A DNA stretch of 54,727 nt, taken from assembly GCA_947174565.1 (NCBI GenBank), contig CAMWJL010000004.1:1-54727 (forward strand), in the 5' to 3' direction. This document shows, piece by piece, positions 26,019 to 35,511 of this stretch. The first letter of the stretch is position 1. Every line of letters starts with the position of its first letter. The position numbers were made by a program, and so were the translations under genes. The stretch comes from an uncultured Prevotellaceae bacterium. Its GTDB lineage: Bacteria; Bacteroidota; Bacteroidia; Bacteroidales; Bacteroidaceae. Below the pieces are notes generated by a model. That model worked only from the letters and a program-made list of their open reading frames with translations. It did not search any database and was not told where the DNA came from.

Positions 26019-27131
26019 ATGATTACAATAGAGCAACTGAAAGACATCAAGGACAGGGCAGAGGCACTGCACCGCTACTTGCAGATTGACCAGAAACTGA
26101 TGGAAGTGGAGGAAGAGGAGCTGCGGACACAGGCTCCGGGCTTTTGGGACGACCAAAAGGCGGCCGAGGCGCAGATGAAGAAGGTGAAGGGGCTGAAACG
26201 CTGGATTGATGGCTACAACGAGGTGAAGGCTGCCACGGACGATACGGAGGTGGCGTTCGACTTCTATAAGGAGGAGATGTCAACCGAGGAGGAGGTGGAT
26301 GCCTACTATGCCAAGGCACTGAAACTCATCGAGGAACTGGAGCTGAAGAACATGCTGCAAGGCGAGGCGGACACGATGGATGCGGTGCTGAAAATCAATG
26401 CGGGCGCAGGTGGAACTGAGGCGCAGGACTGGGCGCAGATGTTGATGCGTATGTATCAGCGATATGCCGAGCAGCATGGCTACAAGGTGACTATCAGCAA
26501 CTTCCAGGATGGCGAGGATGCTGGCATCAAGACCGTGACGATGGAGATTGTGGGCGAGATGGCGTATGGCTATCTGAAAGGCGAGAGCGGCGTGCATCGG
26601 TTGGTGCGTGTGAGTCCCTACAATGCGCAGGGCAAGCGCATGACCTCGTTTGCGAGTGTGTTTGTCACACCGTTAGTGGACGATACCATCAATGTGGAGA
26701 TTGAACAGGCGCGGATTTCGTGGGACACGTTCCGAAGCAGCGGTGCTGGCGGTCAGAACGTGAACAAGGTGGAGTCGGGCGTGCGTCTGCGCTATCAGTA
26801 TAAAGACCCTTACACGGGCGAGGAGGAGGAAATCCTCATTGAGAACACCGAGACGCGCGACCAGCCGAAGAACAAGGAGAACGCCCTGCGTCTGTTACGT
26901 TCCATGCTCTACGACAAGGAGTTGCAGCACCGCATGGCTGAACAGGCCAAGGTGGAGGCTGGCAAGAAGAAGATAGAGTGGGGCAGTCAGATTCGTTCGT
27001 ATGTGTTCGACGACCGTCGCGTGAAAGATCATCGTACAAACCACCAGACGAGCGATGTGGGCGGTGTGATGGACGGCAAGCTGGACGGCTTCATCAAGGC
27101 GTATCTGATGGAATTTGCGACGGAGGAGTAG
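26019..27131 (+). CDS. prfB: Peptide chain release factor 2
   Basis: A 370-residue class I release factor that ends translation at UGA and UAA. The catalytic GGQ is at 244-246 (SGAGGQNVNKVES). The stop-codon reading motif is SPY at 199-201 (VRVSPYNAQGKR) rather than the SPF of E. coli; I recall SPY in other Bacteroidetes. The gene is a single open frame: no in-frame stop and no CTT TGA slip site is present around codon 25, so the autoregulatory +1 frameshift of many prfB genes is absent. It heads a cluster with the CYTH, VanZ-like and transporter genes, 6 nt from the next. Confidence 0.95.
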   Translation: MITIEQLKDIKDRAEALHRYLQIDQKLMEVEEEELRTQAPGFWDDQKAAEAQMKKVKGLKRWIDGYNEVKAATDDTEVAFDFYKEEMSTEEEVDAYYAKALKLIEELELKNMLQGEADTMDAVLKINAGAGGTEAQDWAQMLMRMYQRYAEQHGYKVTISNFQDGEDAGIKTVTMEIVGEMAYGYLKGESGVHRLVRVSPYNAQGKRMTSFASVFVTPLVDDTINVEIEQARISWDTFRSSGAGGQNVNKVESGVRLRYQYKDPYTGEEEEILIENTETRDQPKNKENALRLLRSMLYDKELQHRMAEQAKVEAGKKKIEWGSQIRSYVFDDRRVKDHRTNHQTSDVGGVMDGKLDGFIKAYLMEFATEE

Positions 27132-27137
27132 TGGGCG

Positions 27138-27656
27138 ATGGCGCATCGGGAGATTGAGAGGAAGTTCTTGGTCACAGGGGATTGGAAGCCTTTTGCTGAC
27201 AGCAAGACACACATCGAACAGGGATATTTTGCCACAGAGCCAGGTCGGACGGTGCGTGTGCGCATCCGTGACGAGAAGGGGTATTTGACCATCAAAGGCC
27301 CTGCGACGAAGGACGGCTTGGCACGCTATGAGTTTGAGACGGAGATACCGCTGGAGGATGCGCATGAGATGATGAAGTTGTGTATGCCGGGCAGGGTGGA
27401 TAAGGATCGCTATCTTATCAAGAACGGCAAGCACGTCATCGAGGTGGACGAGTTCTTCGGCGAGAACGAGGGGCTGGTGGTGGCTGAGATTGAGCTGGAT
27501 AGTGAGGATGAAGCGTATGAGAAGCCCGATTTCTTGGGCAAGGAGGTGACGGGCGATTTCCATTATTACAATAAGTATATGCTCCGTCGTCCTTACAAAC
27601 TGTGGAAGGACGAGGTGGCGTTTGAGCAGTCGGATGACGCGACTGAAAGGGTATGA
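27138..27656 (+). CDS. CYTH-domain protein, probable inorganic triphosphatase
   Basis: A 172-residue single-domain CYTH protein. The hallmark ExExK motif is EIERK at residues 5-9, followed by basic and acidic strand residues typical of the triphosphate tunnel (TVRVRIRDEKGYLTIKGP from 38, EVDEF near 102, EIELDSED near 117). Bacterial stand-alone CYTH proteins of this size are often tripolyphosphatases or thiamine-triphosphatases, whereas adenylate cyclase activity is rare. It lies 6 nt after prfB and overlaps the VanZ-like gene by 4 nt (ATGA). Confidence 0.88.
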   Translation: MAHREIERKFLVTGDWKPFADSKTHIEQGYFATEPGRTVRVRIRDEKGYLTIKGPATKDGLARYEFETEIPLEDAHEMMKLCMPGRVDKDRYLIKNGKHVIEVDEFFGENEGLVVAEIELDSEDEAYEKPDFLGKEVTGDFHYYNKYMLRRPYKLWKDEVAFEQSDDATERV

Positions 27657-28042
27657 TTTTCAAGGACTATATATTCACAACGATTGTCACAGTTGCCATT
27701 GTGGTGCTTAGCACCATCCCCATTCCTGAGGAAGCACCGCTGAACGATGTGCCACTGATAGATAAGTGGGTACACATGGTGATGTATGGAGGGCTGTTCT
27801 TTGCCATGTGGGTGGATCATGTGGTGAGGGGCAAGCGGAAGTTCTTGTGGGTTGCGCGTATCGTCATGTTACTCTATGCGATAGCGTTGGGTGGAGCAAT
27901 GGAGCTGGTGCAGGCATATCTGACGACGTGCCGTTCGGGCGATTGGCTTGACTTTAAGGCAAATATCGTAGGTGCTCTAATCGGCTATCTGGTATGCGTG
28001 GGGTTGCATTGGAAACTGAAAACTTCTAAAGATGGACGATAA
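27653..28042 (+). CDS. VanZ-like membrane protein
   Basis: A 129-residue integral membrane protein with four predicted helices (about 8-22, 40-56, 64-82, 103-119). DKWVHMVMYGGLFFAMW at 37-53 is the D-K-x-x-H signature of the VanZ-like family, and the second half has the usual ELVQAYL ... GDWLDFKANIVGALIG. The biochemical role of this family is not settled; VanZ gives low-level teicoplanin resistance in enterococci, but resistance cannot be inferred for this short homologue. It overlaps the CYTH gene and precedes the transporter by 2 nt. Confidence 0.85.
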   Translation: MIFKDYIFTTIVTVAIVVLSTIPIPEEAPLNDVPLIDKWVHMVMYGGLFFAMWVDHVVRGKRKFLWVARIVMLLYAIALGGAMELVQAYLTTCRSGDWLDFKANIVGALIGYLVCVGLHWKLKTSKDGR

Positions 28043-28044
28043 GT

Positions 28045-29424
28045 ATGGAAAGAGAAAACTTCGGTTCTAAGATAGGGGCTGTGTTAGCGGCGGCTGGCTC
28101 TGCCGTCGGGTTGGGCAACATCTGGCGTTTCCCCATCGAGACGGGGCAAAACGGTGGTGCGGCATTCATCATCATTTATGTGTTGTGCATCCTCATGCTG
28201 GGTCTGCCCATTATGATTAGCGAGTTCCTCATCGGGCGTTACACACACGCAAACACCGCTGCCGCTTTCCGTATCGTGTCAAACGGCTCTCCTTGGAAGT
28301 GGGTGGGGCGCATGGGCGTGTTCACGGGATGGTTCATTTTGTGCTACTATGTGGTGGTGGGTGCATGGACCATGCACTACGCGTTCCTTTCTGTCACGAA
28401 CACATTTGCTGATGTGCCAGCCAAGGAGTATGGAGACATCTTTAACAATTTTGTTGCCCATCCTTGGCTTCCGACCGTGTGGCTGTGGGTGTTTATCGGT
28501 GTGATTCACTACGTTATCACCCGTGGCGTTCAGTCGGGCATTGAGAAGTCGGCGAAGCTGATGATGCCCACGCTGTTTTTCGTTGCCGTCTTTTTGGCGG
28601 TGTGTTCCATTTGTCTGCCAGGAGCGTCGCAGGGATTGGCGTTTCTGCTCAAGCCCGATTGGAGCAAGGTGGATAGCACCACGGTGCTGGATGCGATGGG
28701 ACAGGCTTTCTATTCGCTCAGCCTTGCAATGGGCTGTCTTTGTACGTATGCCAGCTATTTTGGTCGGACGACTCCTTTGGCGAAGTCGGCTGTGAATGTG
28801 GCTGTTATCGACACCTTGATTGCCATCATGGCTGGATTCATCATCTTCCCGTCGATGTTCAATATCGGCATGGATCCTAACGAGGTGGGTGTGGGCGCAG
28901 GTCTCACGTTTGTCTCGCTGCCGAATGTGTTCCAGCAGGCATTGGGCGATGGTAGCTTTTTGGCAGTCGTCTTTTCCACGCTGTTCTATTTTCTGCTCTT
29001 CGTAGCAGCCTTGACCAGTGCCATTTCGCTGCATGAAGTGGCAACAGCCTATGTGACCGAGGAGTTTGGTATGGCGCGTAAGAAAGGTGCTGCCTTGGTC
29101 ACTGCTACTATCTTGGTACTGGGCACGTTGTGCTCTCTTTCTTTCGGTCCTTTGAGCGGCGTTACGCTGTTCGGTCGCAACCTCTTTTCCGTCTTTGACG
29201 ATTTGTCAGGGCGTATCCTTTTGCCTTTGGGCGGCATGCTCATCAGCATCTTTGCTGGATGGGTGCTTGACCGCAAGCTTTATCGCGATGAGCTGAGCAA
29301 CGGTGGTGTTTTGAAGACTCCTTACTTCAAACTTCTTGTGTTTTCCCTTCGCTACATCGCTCCGCTTGCCATAGGCTTGGTGTTCTTGGAACAGACAGGA
29401 CTCTTTGCTTTCCTTTTGCGTTGA
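28045..29424 (+). CDS. Neurotransmitter:sodium symporter (NSS/SNF) family transporter
   Basis: A 459-residue inner-membrane sodium-coupled transporter with about 11-12 helices and the LeuT fold. The first helix carries the family signature GSAVGLGNIWRFP and is followed by NGGAAFIIIYVL. Further signatures are ISEFLIGRY and SLSLAMGCLCTYASYF, with the unwound helix-6 region around it. NSS proteins of bacteria import amino acids such as tryptophan, tyrosine or leucine; the substrate here cannot be read from sequence. It is the last gene of the prfB cluster. Confidence 0.92.
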   Translation: MERENFGSKIGAVLAAAGSAVGLGNIWRFPIETGQNGGAAFIIIYVLCILMLGLPIMISEFLIGRYTHANTAAAFRIVSNGSPWKWVGRMGVFTGWFILCYYVVVGAWTMHYAFLSVTNTFADVPAKEYGDIFNNFVAHPWLPTVWLWVFIGVIHYVITRGVQSGIEKSAKLMMPTLFFVAVFLAVCSICLPGASQGLAFLLKPDWSKVDSTTVLDAMGQAFYSLSLAMGCLCTYASYFGRTTPLAKSAVNVAVIDTLIAIMAGFIIFPSMFNIGMDPNEVGVGAGLTFVSLPNVFQQALGDGSFLAVVFSTLFYFLLFVAALTSAISLHEVATAYVTEEFGMARKKGAALVTATILVLGTLCSLSFGPLSGVTLFGRNLFSVFDDLSGRILLPLGGMLISIFAGWVLDRKLYRDELSNGGVLKTPYFKLLVFSLRYIAPLAIGLVFLEQTGLFAFLLR

Positions 29425-29530
29425 GGCTGTGTAGAGACGGCATGGCGTGAGGGTACGTCCTCGTTTGGTGACAAAACGCGACTTTTCTTTTCGTGGTGAA
29501 CAGAAAAGGCGTGTTTTTCTGTTGGCTGTT

Positions 29531-29561
29531 TTTGTGAAGTGGGAAGAAAAGCGTATCTTTG
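29531..29561 (+). promoter_or_regulatory. Promoter of pta
   Basis: TTTG at 29531-29534, 19 bp, then TATCTTTG at 29554-29561. The leader to the pta ATG at 29593 is about 25 nt. Confidence 0.8.
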
Positions 29562-29592
29562 CAACAGAACACAATAATTTCTCTTTTAATAT

Positions 29593-30603
29593 ATGGCTTT
29601 AATCGAAAGTATCATTGCGCGTGCTAAAGCGAACAAGCAGCGCATCGTGCTCCCCGAGTCGCTGGAGGAGCGCACTTTGACTGCCGCCGACAAGGTTTTG
29701 GCCGACGACATAGCCGACATCATCTTGGTCGGCAACCCTACAGAGATTTTTGCTTTGGCTGACAAATTGGGCTTGAAGCATATTGGGAAGGCAACCATCA
29801 TCGACCCTGCCACGTCAGAGAAGACGGAGGAGTATGCACAACTGCTCTTCCAGCTTCGTCAGAAGAAGGGCATGACCATCGAAAAGGCTCGTCAGCAGGT
29901 GTTGGATCCGTTGTATTTCGGTTGTCTCATTATCAAGAGCGGCGATGCTGACGGACAAATCAGTGGTGCGCTCTCTACGACGGGCGACACGTTGCGTCCT
30001 GCGTTGCAGATTATCAAGTGCGCTCCAGGCATTACTTGTGTGAGTGGTGCGATGCTGCTGATTACTCAGACTCCGCAGTATGGCGAGGAGGGTGTGCTTG
30101 TGATGGGCGATGTGGCTGTGACTCCTGTGCCTGATGCTGGTCAGTTGGCGCAGATTGCTGTCTGCACAGCTCAGACGGCGAAGAGTGTGGCTGGCTTTGC
30201 CGACCCGCGTGTGGCGATGCTCTCGTTCTCGACGAAGGGCAGTGCGAAGCATGAGGTGGTGGATAAGGTGGTGGAGGCTACACGTCTGGCAAAGGAGCTT
30301 GACCCTGCACTGAAGATTGATGGTGAGTTGCAGGCTGATGCAGCGTTGGTGCCTTCTGTTGGTCAGAAGAAAGCGCCAGGCAGTGACATCGCTGGTAAAG
30401 CGAACGTGTTGGTCGTTCCTTGCCTCGAAGTGGGCAATATCGCCTATAAGCTGGTGCAACGACTCGGCAATGCCGATGCCATAGGTCCGATTCTCCAAGG
30501 TATCGCAAGGCCTGTGAACGACCTCTCAAGAGGTTGCTCTGTGGATGACATCTACAAGATGGTTGCCATCACGGCTTGCCAAGCAATGGATGCGAAGGGA
30601 TGA
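29593..30603 (+). CDS. pta: Phosphate acetyltransferase
   Basis: A 336-residue enzyme of the short (PTA_PTB domain only) type that converts acetyl-CoA and phosphate to acetyl phosphate and CoA. Recognisable blocks are RIVLPESLEERTL near the N-terminus, ADGQISGALSTTGDTLRPAL in the middle, FSTKGSAKHE and PGSDIAGKANVLVVP near the end. It lacks the N-terminal regulatory domain of E. coli Pta. It lies directly upstream of ackA, with which it forms the acetate- and ATP-producing end of fermentation. Confidence 0.96.
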   Translation: MALIESIIARAKANKQRIVLPESLEERTLTAADKVLADDIADIILVGNPTEIFALADKLGLKHIGKATIIDPATSEKTEEYAQLLFQLRQKKGMTIEKARQQVLDPLYFGCLIIKSGDADGQISGALSTTGDTLRPALQIIKCAPGITCVSGAMLLITQTPQYGEEGVLVMGDVAVTPVPDAGQLAQIAVCTAQTAKSVAGFADPRVAMLSFSTKGSAKHEVVDKVVEATRLAKELDPALKIDGELQADAALVPSVGQKKAPGSDIAGKANVLVVPCLEVGNIAYKLVQRLGNADAIGPILQGIARPVNDLSRGCSVDDIYKMVAITACQAMDAKG

Positions 30604-30611
30604 AAAAGAAC

Positions 30612-30635
30612 CTCTGAATCGGTGTCGGTTCAGAG
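30612..30635 (+). other. Intercistronic hairpin between pta and ackA
   Basis: CTCTGAATCG (30612-30621) pairs with CGGTTCAGAG (30626-30635), with one mismatch, in the 59-nt gap. No T-run follows; it may stabilise the upstream mRNA rather than end it. Confidence 0.5.
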
Positions 30636-30662
30636 ACTTAAAGTGTAAAAGACAAAGATAAG

Positions 30663-31856
30663 ATGAAGAAGATTCTTGTACTTAACTGTGGCAGCAGTTC
30701 TATTAAATATGCGTTATATGATATGACCGACCACTCGGTCATCACGTCGGGAGGTATTGAGAAGATTGGTCTGCCCGATTCGTTCATTACTGTGAAGCTG
30801 AACGGCGAGAAATATAAGATGGAGAAGCCAATAGCGGAGCATACGGCTGGTGTGCAGTGGATTTTCGAGGTGCTCACGCAAGGCGAATACGCTGTATTAA
30901 AGAGCCTTGATGAACTGGATGCTGTAGGTCATCGCATGGTACATGGTGGTGAAAAATTCAACCAGTCGGTGCTGCTTACTCCTGAGGTGATGGAGGCATT
31001 TGCTGGTTGCAACGACTTGGCCCCTCTCCACAACCCTGCCAACATCAAGGGTGTAAATGCAGTGACCGCTCTTTTACCTCACATTCCGCAGGTGGGCGTG
31101 TTCGATACTGCTTTCCACCAAACGATGCCTGATTATGCTTTCATGTATGCCTTGCCATACGAGCTTTATGCGAAGTATGGTGTGCGTCGTTATGGCTTCC
31201 ACGGAACGAGCCATCGCTATGTGTCGCAGCGTGTATGTGAGTTCTTGGGCGTGAAACCCGAGGGCAAGAAGATTATCACCTGCCACATTGGTAATGGCGC
31301 TTCCATTGCGGCGGTGAAGGATGGCAAGTGTGTGGATACTTCGATGGGTCTCACGCCGTTGGAAGGTCTTATCATGGGCACTCGTTCAGGCGACATCGAC
31401 GCTGGTGCTGTTACCTTCTTGATGGACAAGCTTGGGCTTGACACTCACGGCATCAGCAACCTGCTTAACAAGAAGTCGGGGTTGCTTGGCGTGAGTGAAG
31501 GTTCGTCCGACTTCCGTGACATCCTTGCTGGTATTGCTGCTGGCAACGACAAGGCACGTTTGGCGAAGGAAATGTACTGCTACCGCATCAAGAAGTATAT
31601 TGGCGAATATGCGGCTGCGATGGGAGGTGTGGATATCATCCTCTTCACAGGTGGTGCAGGTGAGAATCAGTGGGAAGTTCGCGAAGGTGCTACGAGAGGT
31701 TTGGAGTTCATGGGCATCAAGCTCGACGAGACCAAAAACAAGGCTTGTCGTGCGACGGAGGCTATTCTCTCCACTGACGACTCGAAGGTGACCATCTGCT
31801 GCATCCCAACAGACGAGGAACTGATGATTGCCCGTGACACGTTGGAACTGACCTGA
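30663..31856 (+). CDS. ackA: Acetate kinase
   Basis: A 397-residue cytoplasmic ASKHA-fold enzyme that converts acetyl phosphate and ADP to acetate and ATP. The signature VLNCGSSSIKY is at residues 5-15, with GHRMVHGGEKF, FDTAFHQTMP, RRYGFHGTSH, THGISNLLNKKSGLLG and FTGGAGENQ along the chain. It is full length with all family blocks present. It is downstream of pta and 14 nt before parC. Confidence 0.97.
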   Translation: MKKILVLNCGSSSIKYALYDMTDHSVITSGGIEKIGLPDSFITVKLNGEKYKMEKPIAEHTAGVQWIFEVLTQGEYAVLKSLDELDAVGHRMVHGGEKFNQSVLLTPEVMEAFAGCNDLAPLHNPANIKGVNAVTALLPHIPQVGVFDTAFHQTMPDYAFMYALPYELYAKYGVRRYGFHGTSHRYVSQRVCEFLGVKPEGKKIITCHIGNGASIAAVKDGKCVDTSMGLTPLEGLIMGTRSGDIDAGAVTFLMDKLGLDTHGISNLLNKKSGLLGVSEGSSDFRDILAGIAAGNDKARLAKEMYCYRIKKYIGEYAAAMGGVDIILFTGGAGENQWEVREGATRGLEFMGIKLDETKNKACRATEAILSTDDSKVTICCIPTDEELMIARDTLELT

Positions 31857-31870
31857 TAACAAAGAAATTT

Positions 31871-34627
31871 ATGAGCGAAGAATATAACGACAACGAAAAC
31901 ATCATGGAGGAATCGTTGGAGGATGAGGTGGTGGATGCTTCCCCTCCTGCCAGTGGTCAGCCGCCGAAGAGCGACTATGACCCAACCGTGGTGAAAGACA
32001 GCATCACTCATCATTTGAGTGGCATGTATCAGAACTGGTTCTTGGATTACGCTTCTTACGTCATCCTCGAACGTGCCGTTCCGCACATTCTGGACGGTCT
32101 CAAGCCTGTGCAGCGACGCATCCTTCACTCGATGAAGCGGATGGACGATGGACGTTACAATAAGGTGGCGAACATCGTGGGACACACAATGCAGTTCCAC
32201 CCGCATGGCGATGCTTCCATCAAGGACGCATTGGTGCAGATGGGACAGAAGAATCTGCTTATAGACTGCCAGGGTAACTGGGGAAACATCCTTACTGGCG
32301 ACGATGCTGCCGCAGGTCGTTATATCGAAGCCCGACTCTCAAAGTTTGCGCTCGATGTCTTGTTCAATCCCAAGACTACAGAGTGGAAACTTTCATATGA
32401 CGGACGTAACAAGGAGCCAATCTCGTTGCCTGTCAAGTTCCCGCTCCTCCTCGCTCAGGGAGTGGAAGGCATTGCCGTGGGTTTGAGTTCCAAGATACTT
32501 CCTCATAATTTCAACGAGCTGTGCGATGCGGCCGTTCATTACCTGCATGGTGAGCCTTTTCAACTCTATCCTGATTTCCAGACGGGTGGCTCTATTGATG
32601 TGTCAAAATATAACGATGGTCAGCGTGGTGGTTCGGTGCGTATTCGTGCCAAGATAGAGAAGCGCGACAACAAGACTCTTGCCATCACGGAGATACCATA
32701 CGGGAAAACGACTGGTTCGCCCTCTAAGCCCAGTCAGTTCATCGACTCCATCCTCAAAGCCATCGAGAAGGGCAAGATAAAGGCACGGAAGGTGGAAGAC
32801 CTGACGGCAGCGGGTGTGGAAATCATCATCCATCTGATGCCTGGTGCGTCAAGCGACAAGACGATAGATGCTCTCTATGCCTTTACCGATTGCGAAATCA
32901 GCATCTCGCCAAACTGCTGTGTTATCGACGACCGAATGCCTAAGTTCCTCACTGTGAGCGACGTGCTGTGCAAGAGCGTTGATTATACGAAGTACCTTAT
33001 CAAGCGGGAACTGGAAATCCGTTGTAGCGAACTGCTCGAACAGCTGCACTTCTGTTCCCTTGAAAAAATCTTCATTGAGGAGCGTATCTACAAAGCCAAA
33101 GAGTTTGAGAACGCCAAGACGATGGATGCGGCTTGTGAGTATGTCGATTCTCGCTTGAAACCTTTCTATGAATTGTTTGTGCGAGAAGTGACGAAAGACG
33201 ACATTTTGAGGCTCATGGAGATTAAGATGGCGCGTATCCTGAAGTTCAACAAGGACAAGGCCGACGAACTCATTGCCCGTCTGAAAGCCGAATTGGAACA
33301 AATTGAACGCGACCTTGCTAACCTTGTGGAAGTGACTGCCGAGTGGTTTCGTTTCCTCCAAAAGAAGTATGGAGCAGAACATCCACGCCTCACGGAGATT
33401 CGTAACTTCGACACCATCCAAGCTGCCACAGTGGCAGAAGCCAACCAAAAGCTTTACATCAACCGTGCTGAGGGCTTTATCGGTACAGGATTGAAGAAGG
33501 ATGAGTTCATCTGCAACTGCTCCGATATCGATGATATTATCATATTTTATAAGGATGGTACTTATAAGGTCATCAAGGTGGCAGAAAAGGTGTTTATCGG
33601 CGAGACGGAACGCTGCAAGGCGGAGAAGAGAAAGGTAGAGGTCATTCATGTGGCGGTGTTCAAGAAAAACGACACGCGTACCATCTACAATGCTACCTAC
33701 AAAGATGGCAAGACGGGCGTTACCTACATCAAGCGATTCAATGTGTCGGGTGTAACACGCGATCGTGAGTACGACCTTACGATGGGCACACCCAAGTCGA
33801 AGGTGACGTGGTTCTCTGCCAATAACAATGGTGAGGCTGAAATCATCAAGGTGACGCTCAAACCACAGGAGAAACTGAAGAAACTCGTCTTCGAGAAAGA
33901 CTTTAGCGACATAGACATCAAAGGGCGAACGGCACGCGGCAACCAACTTACCAAGCATGAGATATTCCGTATTCAACTCAAAGCTCATGGCGGCAGTACG
34001 TTAGGCGGACTTAAAGTGTGGTGGGACCCCGATATCCAGCGCATCAACTACGATGAGCATGGGGAATACTTGGGCGAGTTTCATAACAACGACCATATTC
34101 TTGTCATCCTGCCTACGGGCGAGTATTATCTCACCAATTTCGATGCAAACAACCACTATGAACAGAACATTCTGCGCATAGAGAAATTCAAGGCAAAGAA
34201 GGTGTGGACGGCAGTCCTTTGGGATGCAGATAATCAGAACCAGCCCTACATCAAGCGTTTCATGTTCGAGGACTCGAAGAAGAAGCTGAGTTTTCTGGGC
34301 GAGAACGTGGAGAGCCAGCTCATTCTTCTTACTGATACGCCTTATCCTCGCCTCCAGCTCACGTTCAACGAACCCGATACCTTCCGTGGACCTCTCGAAG
34401 TGGATGCCGAAGATTACATCGGAGTCAAAGGCTTTAAGGCCAAAGGCAAACGTCTTACCACCTACGCCCTCAATCAGGTGGAGGAACTTGAGCCAACCCG
34501 CTTCCCCGAACCCGATGCGGAGGAGGATGATGCGGTGGAGGAATTGGAGGAGGTCATCGACTCCGACGAGGGTAAAAGCGATAATGACATCCGTGATGAA
34601 ATCACAGGACAATTGAAACTCTTCTGA
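31871..34627 (+). CDS. parC: DNA topoisomerase IV subunit A (GyrA/ParC family)
   Basis: A 918-residue type IIA topoisomerase A subunit, which breaks and rejoins DNA to separate daughter chromosomes. After an acidic N-terminal extension (about 40 residues) come LDGLKPVQRRIL at 74-85, HPHGDASIKDALV at 110-122 (the quinolone-determining region) and the catalytic tyrosine Tyr151 in AAAGRYIEARLS. A coiled-coil segment lies around 440-500. The C-terminal half lacks an obvious GyrA box and ends in a very acidic tail (EEDDAVEELEEVIDSDEG), which favours ParC over GyrA. The partner parE is not in the window. Its stop overlaps the next start (TGATG). Confidence 0.88.
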   Translation: MSEEYNDNENIMEESLEDEVVDASPPASGQPPKSDYDPTVVKDSITHHLSGMYQNWFLDYASYVILERAVPHILDGLKPVQRRILHSMKRMDDGRYNKVANIVGHTMQFHPHGDASIKDALVQMGQKNLLIDCQGNWGNILTGDDAAAGRYIEARLSKFALDVLFNPKTTEWKLSYDGRNKEPISLPVKFPLLLAQGVEGIAVGLSSKILPHNFNELCDAAVHYLHGEPFQLYPDFQTGGSIDVSKYNDGQRGGSVRIRAKIEKRDNKTLAITEIPYGKTTGSPSKPSQFIDSILKAIEKGKIKARKVEDLTAAGVEIIIHLMPGASSDKTIDALYAFTDCEISISPNCCVIDDRMPKFLTVSDVLCKSVDYTKYLIKRELEIRCSELLEQLHFCSLEKIFIEERIYKAKEFENAKTMDAACEYVDSRLKPFYELFVREVTKDDILRLMEIKMARILKFNKDKADELIARLKAELEQIERDLANLVEVTAEWFRFLQKKYGAEHPRLTEIRNFDTIQAATVAEANQKLYINRAEGFIGTGLKKDEFICNCSDIDDIIIFYKDGTYKVIKVAEKVFIGETERCKAEKRKVEVIHVAVFKKNDTRTIYNATYKDGKTGVTYIKRFNVSGVTRDREYDLTMGTPKSKVTWFSANNNGEAEIIKVTLKPQEKLKKLVFEKDFSDIDIKGRTARGNQLTKHEIFRIQLKAHGGSTLGGLKVWWDPDIQRINYDEHGEYLGEFHNNDHILVILPTGEYYLTNFDANNHYEQNILRIEKFKAKKVWTAVLWDADNQNQPYIKRFMFEDSKKKLSFLGENVESQLILLTDTPYPRLQLTFNEPDTFRGPLEVDAEDYIGVKGFKAKGKRLTTYALNQVEELEPTRFPEPDAEEDDAVEELEEVIDSDEGKSDNDIRDEITGQLKLF

Positions 34628-35511
34628 TGAAGCGGTTTAACAGCATCATGTGTAAAGGCTTAGCAGTGGCGGCAACGCTATTGCTGAGCCTTTGTGTTTA
34701 TGGACAGGACTCGCTTGCTTATTCTCCGTTGGCAAGATTTAATCCTCCATTACATATAACCAAAGAGGTGCTGCATTCTTCTATGGTGGGGTGTGGAGCA
34801 TCGAATGTGCTCGACACCTATCTCTCTCCCTACAACTATACAGGTACAGACTTCCGTGTTCAGCGTGAAACCCAGCGTATGACTACCTTGTGGCGAGGGC
34901 GTGTTTCCAACCAGTCACTTATCGACCTCAATGTAGCCGTCAACAAGAATCACCCTACGACAAAGGATGAATATGCTGGGGGCATTCGCTATTCTCAAGG
35001 CTGGTTCTACAACTTCATGGAGGGTAACATTGTCAACCCTGTTGAACACTCATCTTCCAAGTGGAACTTTGCCGCAGGGCTCGCTGTTTCTGCCTATTTA
35101 GGTGCGGTTTACATCGGCCGTAGCGGCAACAATCCCGCACAAGCCAAAGCCAACCTCATGATAGACGCAAGTGGCATGGTCTCCTACGATATGGACATCG
35201 CGCAGCGTCATTTTCTTTGGCGATATCAGGTGTCCGTTCCCATGACGGGCGTTGCTTTCTCTCTCAACTATGGGCAGAGCTACTATGAGGCCTTCTCGTT
35301 GTGGCAGTATGACCACAACGTTCTTTTTGCCTACCCTGGAAATATGCCCTCCATGCGCCATCGGCTCACACTCGATATACCCATCCGTCGCTATGTCGTA
35401 AGGGTGGGGTATGTCGCTCAGTTCAATCAATCCGTCTTCAACCATCTGAAGTATCACAGCTACACCCACGACTTCATGATTGGATTTAACAAATACCTCT
35501 ACCGTCGATGA
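34627..35511 (+). CDS. Predicted outer-membrane beta-barrel protein (DUF3316-like)
   Basis: A 294-residue exported protein. A signal peptide of about 27 residues ends at VYGQ. The rest alternates polar and aromatic residues as in a small beta-barrel (GGIRYSQGWFYNFMEGNIV, SLNYGQSYYEAFSLWQYDH, YSYTHDFMIGFNKYLYRR at the end). It resembles the DUF3316 family of Bacteroidales, whose function is unknown; that assignment is from memory. It overlaps parC by one base and the S41 gene by four, so it sits in a parC-barrel-S41 operon. Confidence 0.72.
   Translation: MKRFNSIMCKGLAVAATLLLSLCVYGQDSLAYSPLARFNPPLHITKEVLHSSMVGCGASNVLDTYLSPYNYTGTDFRVQRETQRMTTLWRGRVSNQSLIDLNVAVNKNHPTTKDEYAGGIRYSQGWFYNFMEGNIVNPVEHSSSKWNFAAGLAVSAYLGAVYIGRSGNNPAQAKANLMIDASGMVSYDMDIAQRHFLWRYQVSVPMTGVAFSLNYGQSYYEAFSLWQYDHNVLFAYPGNMPSMRHRLTLDIPIRRYVVRVGYVAQFNQSVFNHLKYHSYTHDFMIGFNKYLYRR

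Noticed and set aside
26019-26110. Programmed +1 frameshift in prfB
   Set aside because: The frame is continuous from the ATG; no in-frame stop or CTT TGA slip site occurs near codon 25.
32849-33988. A 379-codon open frame antisense to parC
   Set aside because: A shadow of the parC reading frame; no recognisable domain and no promoter or ribosome site.
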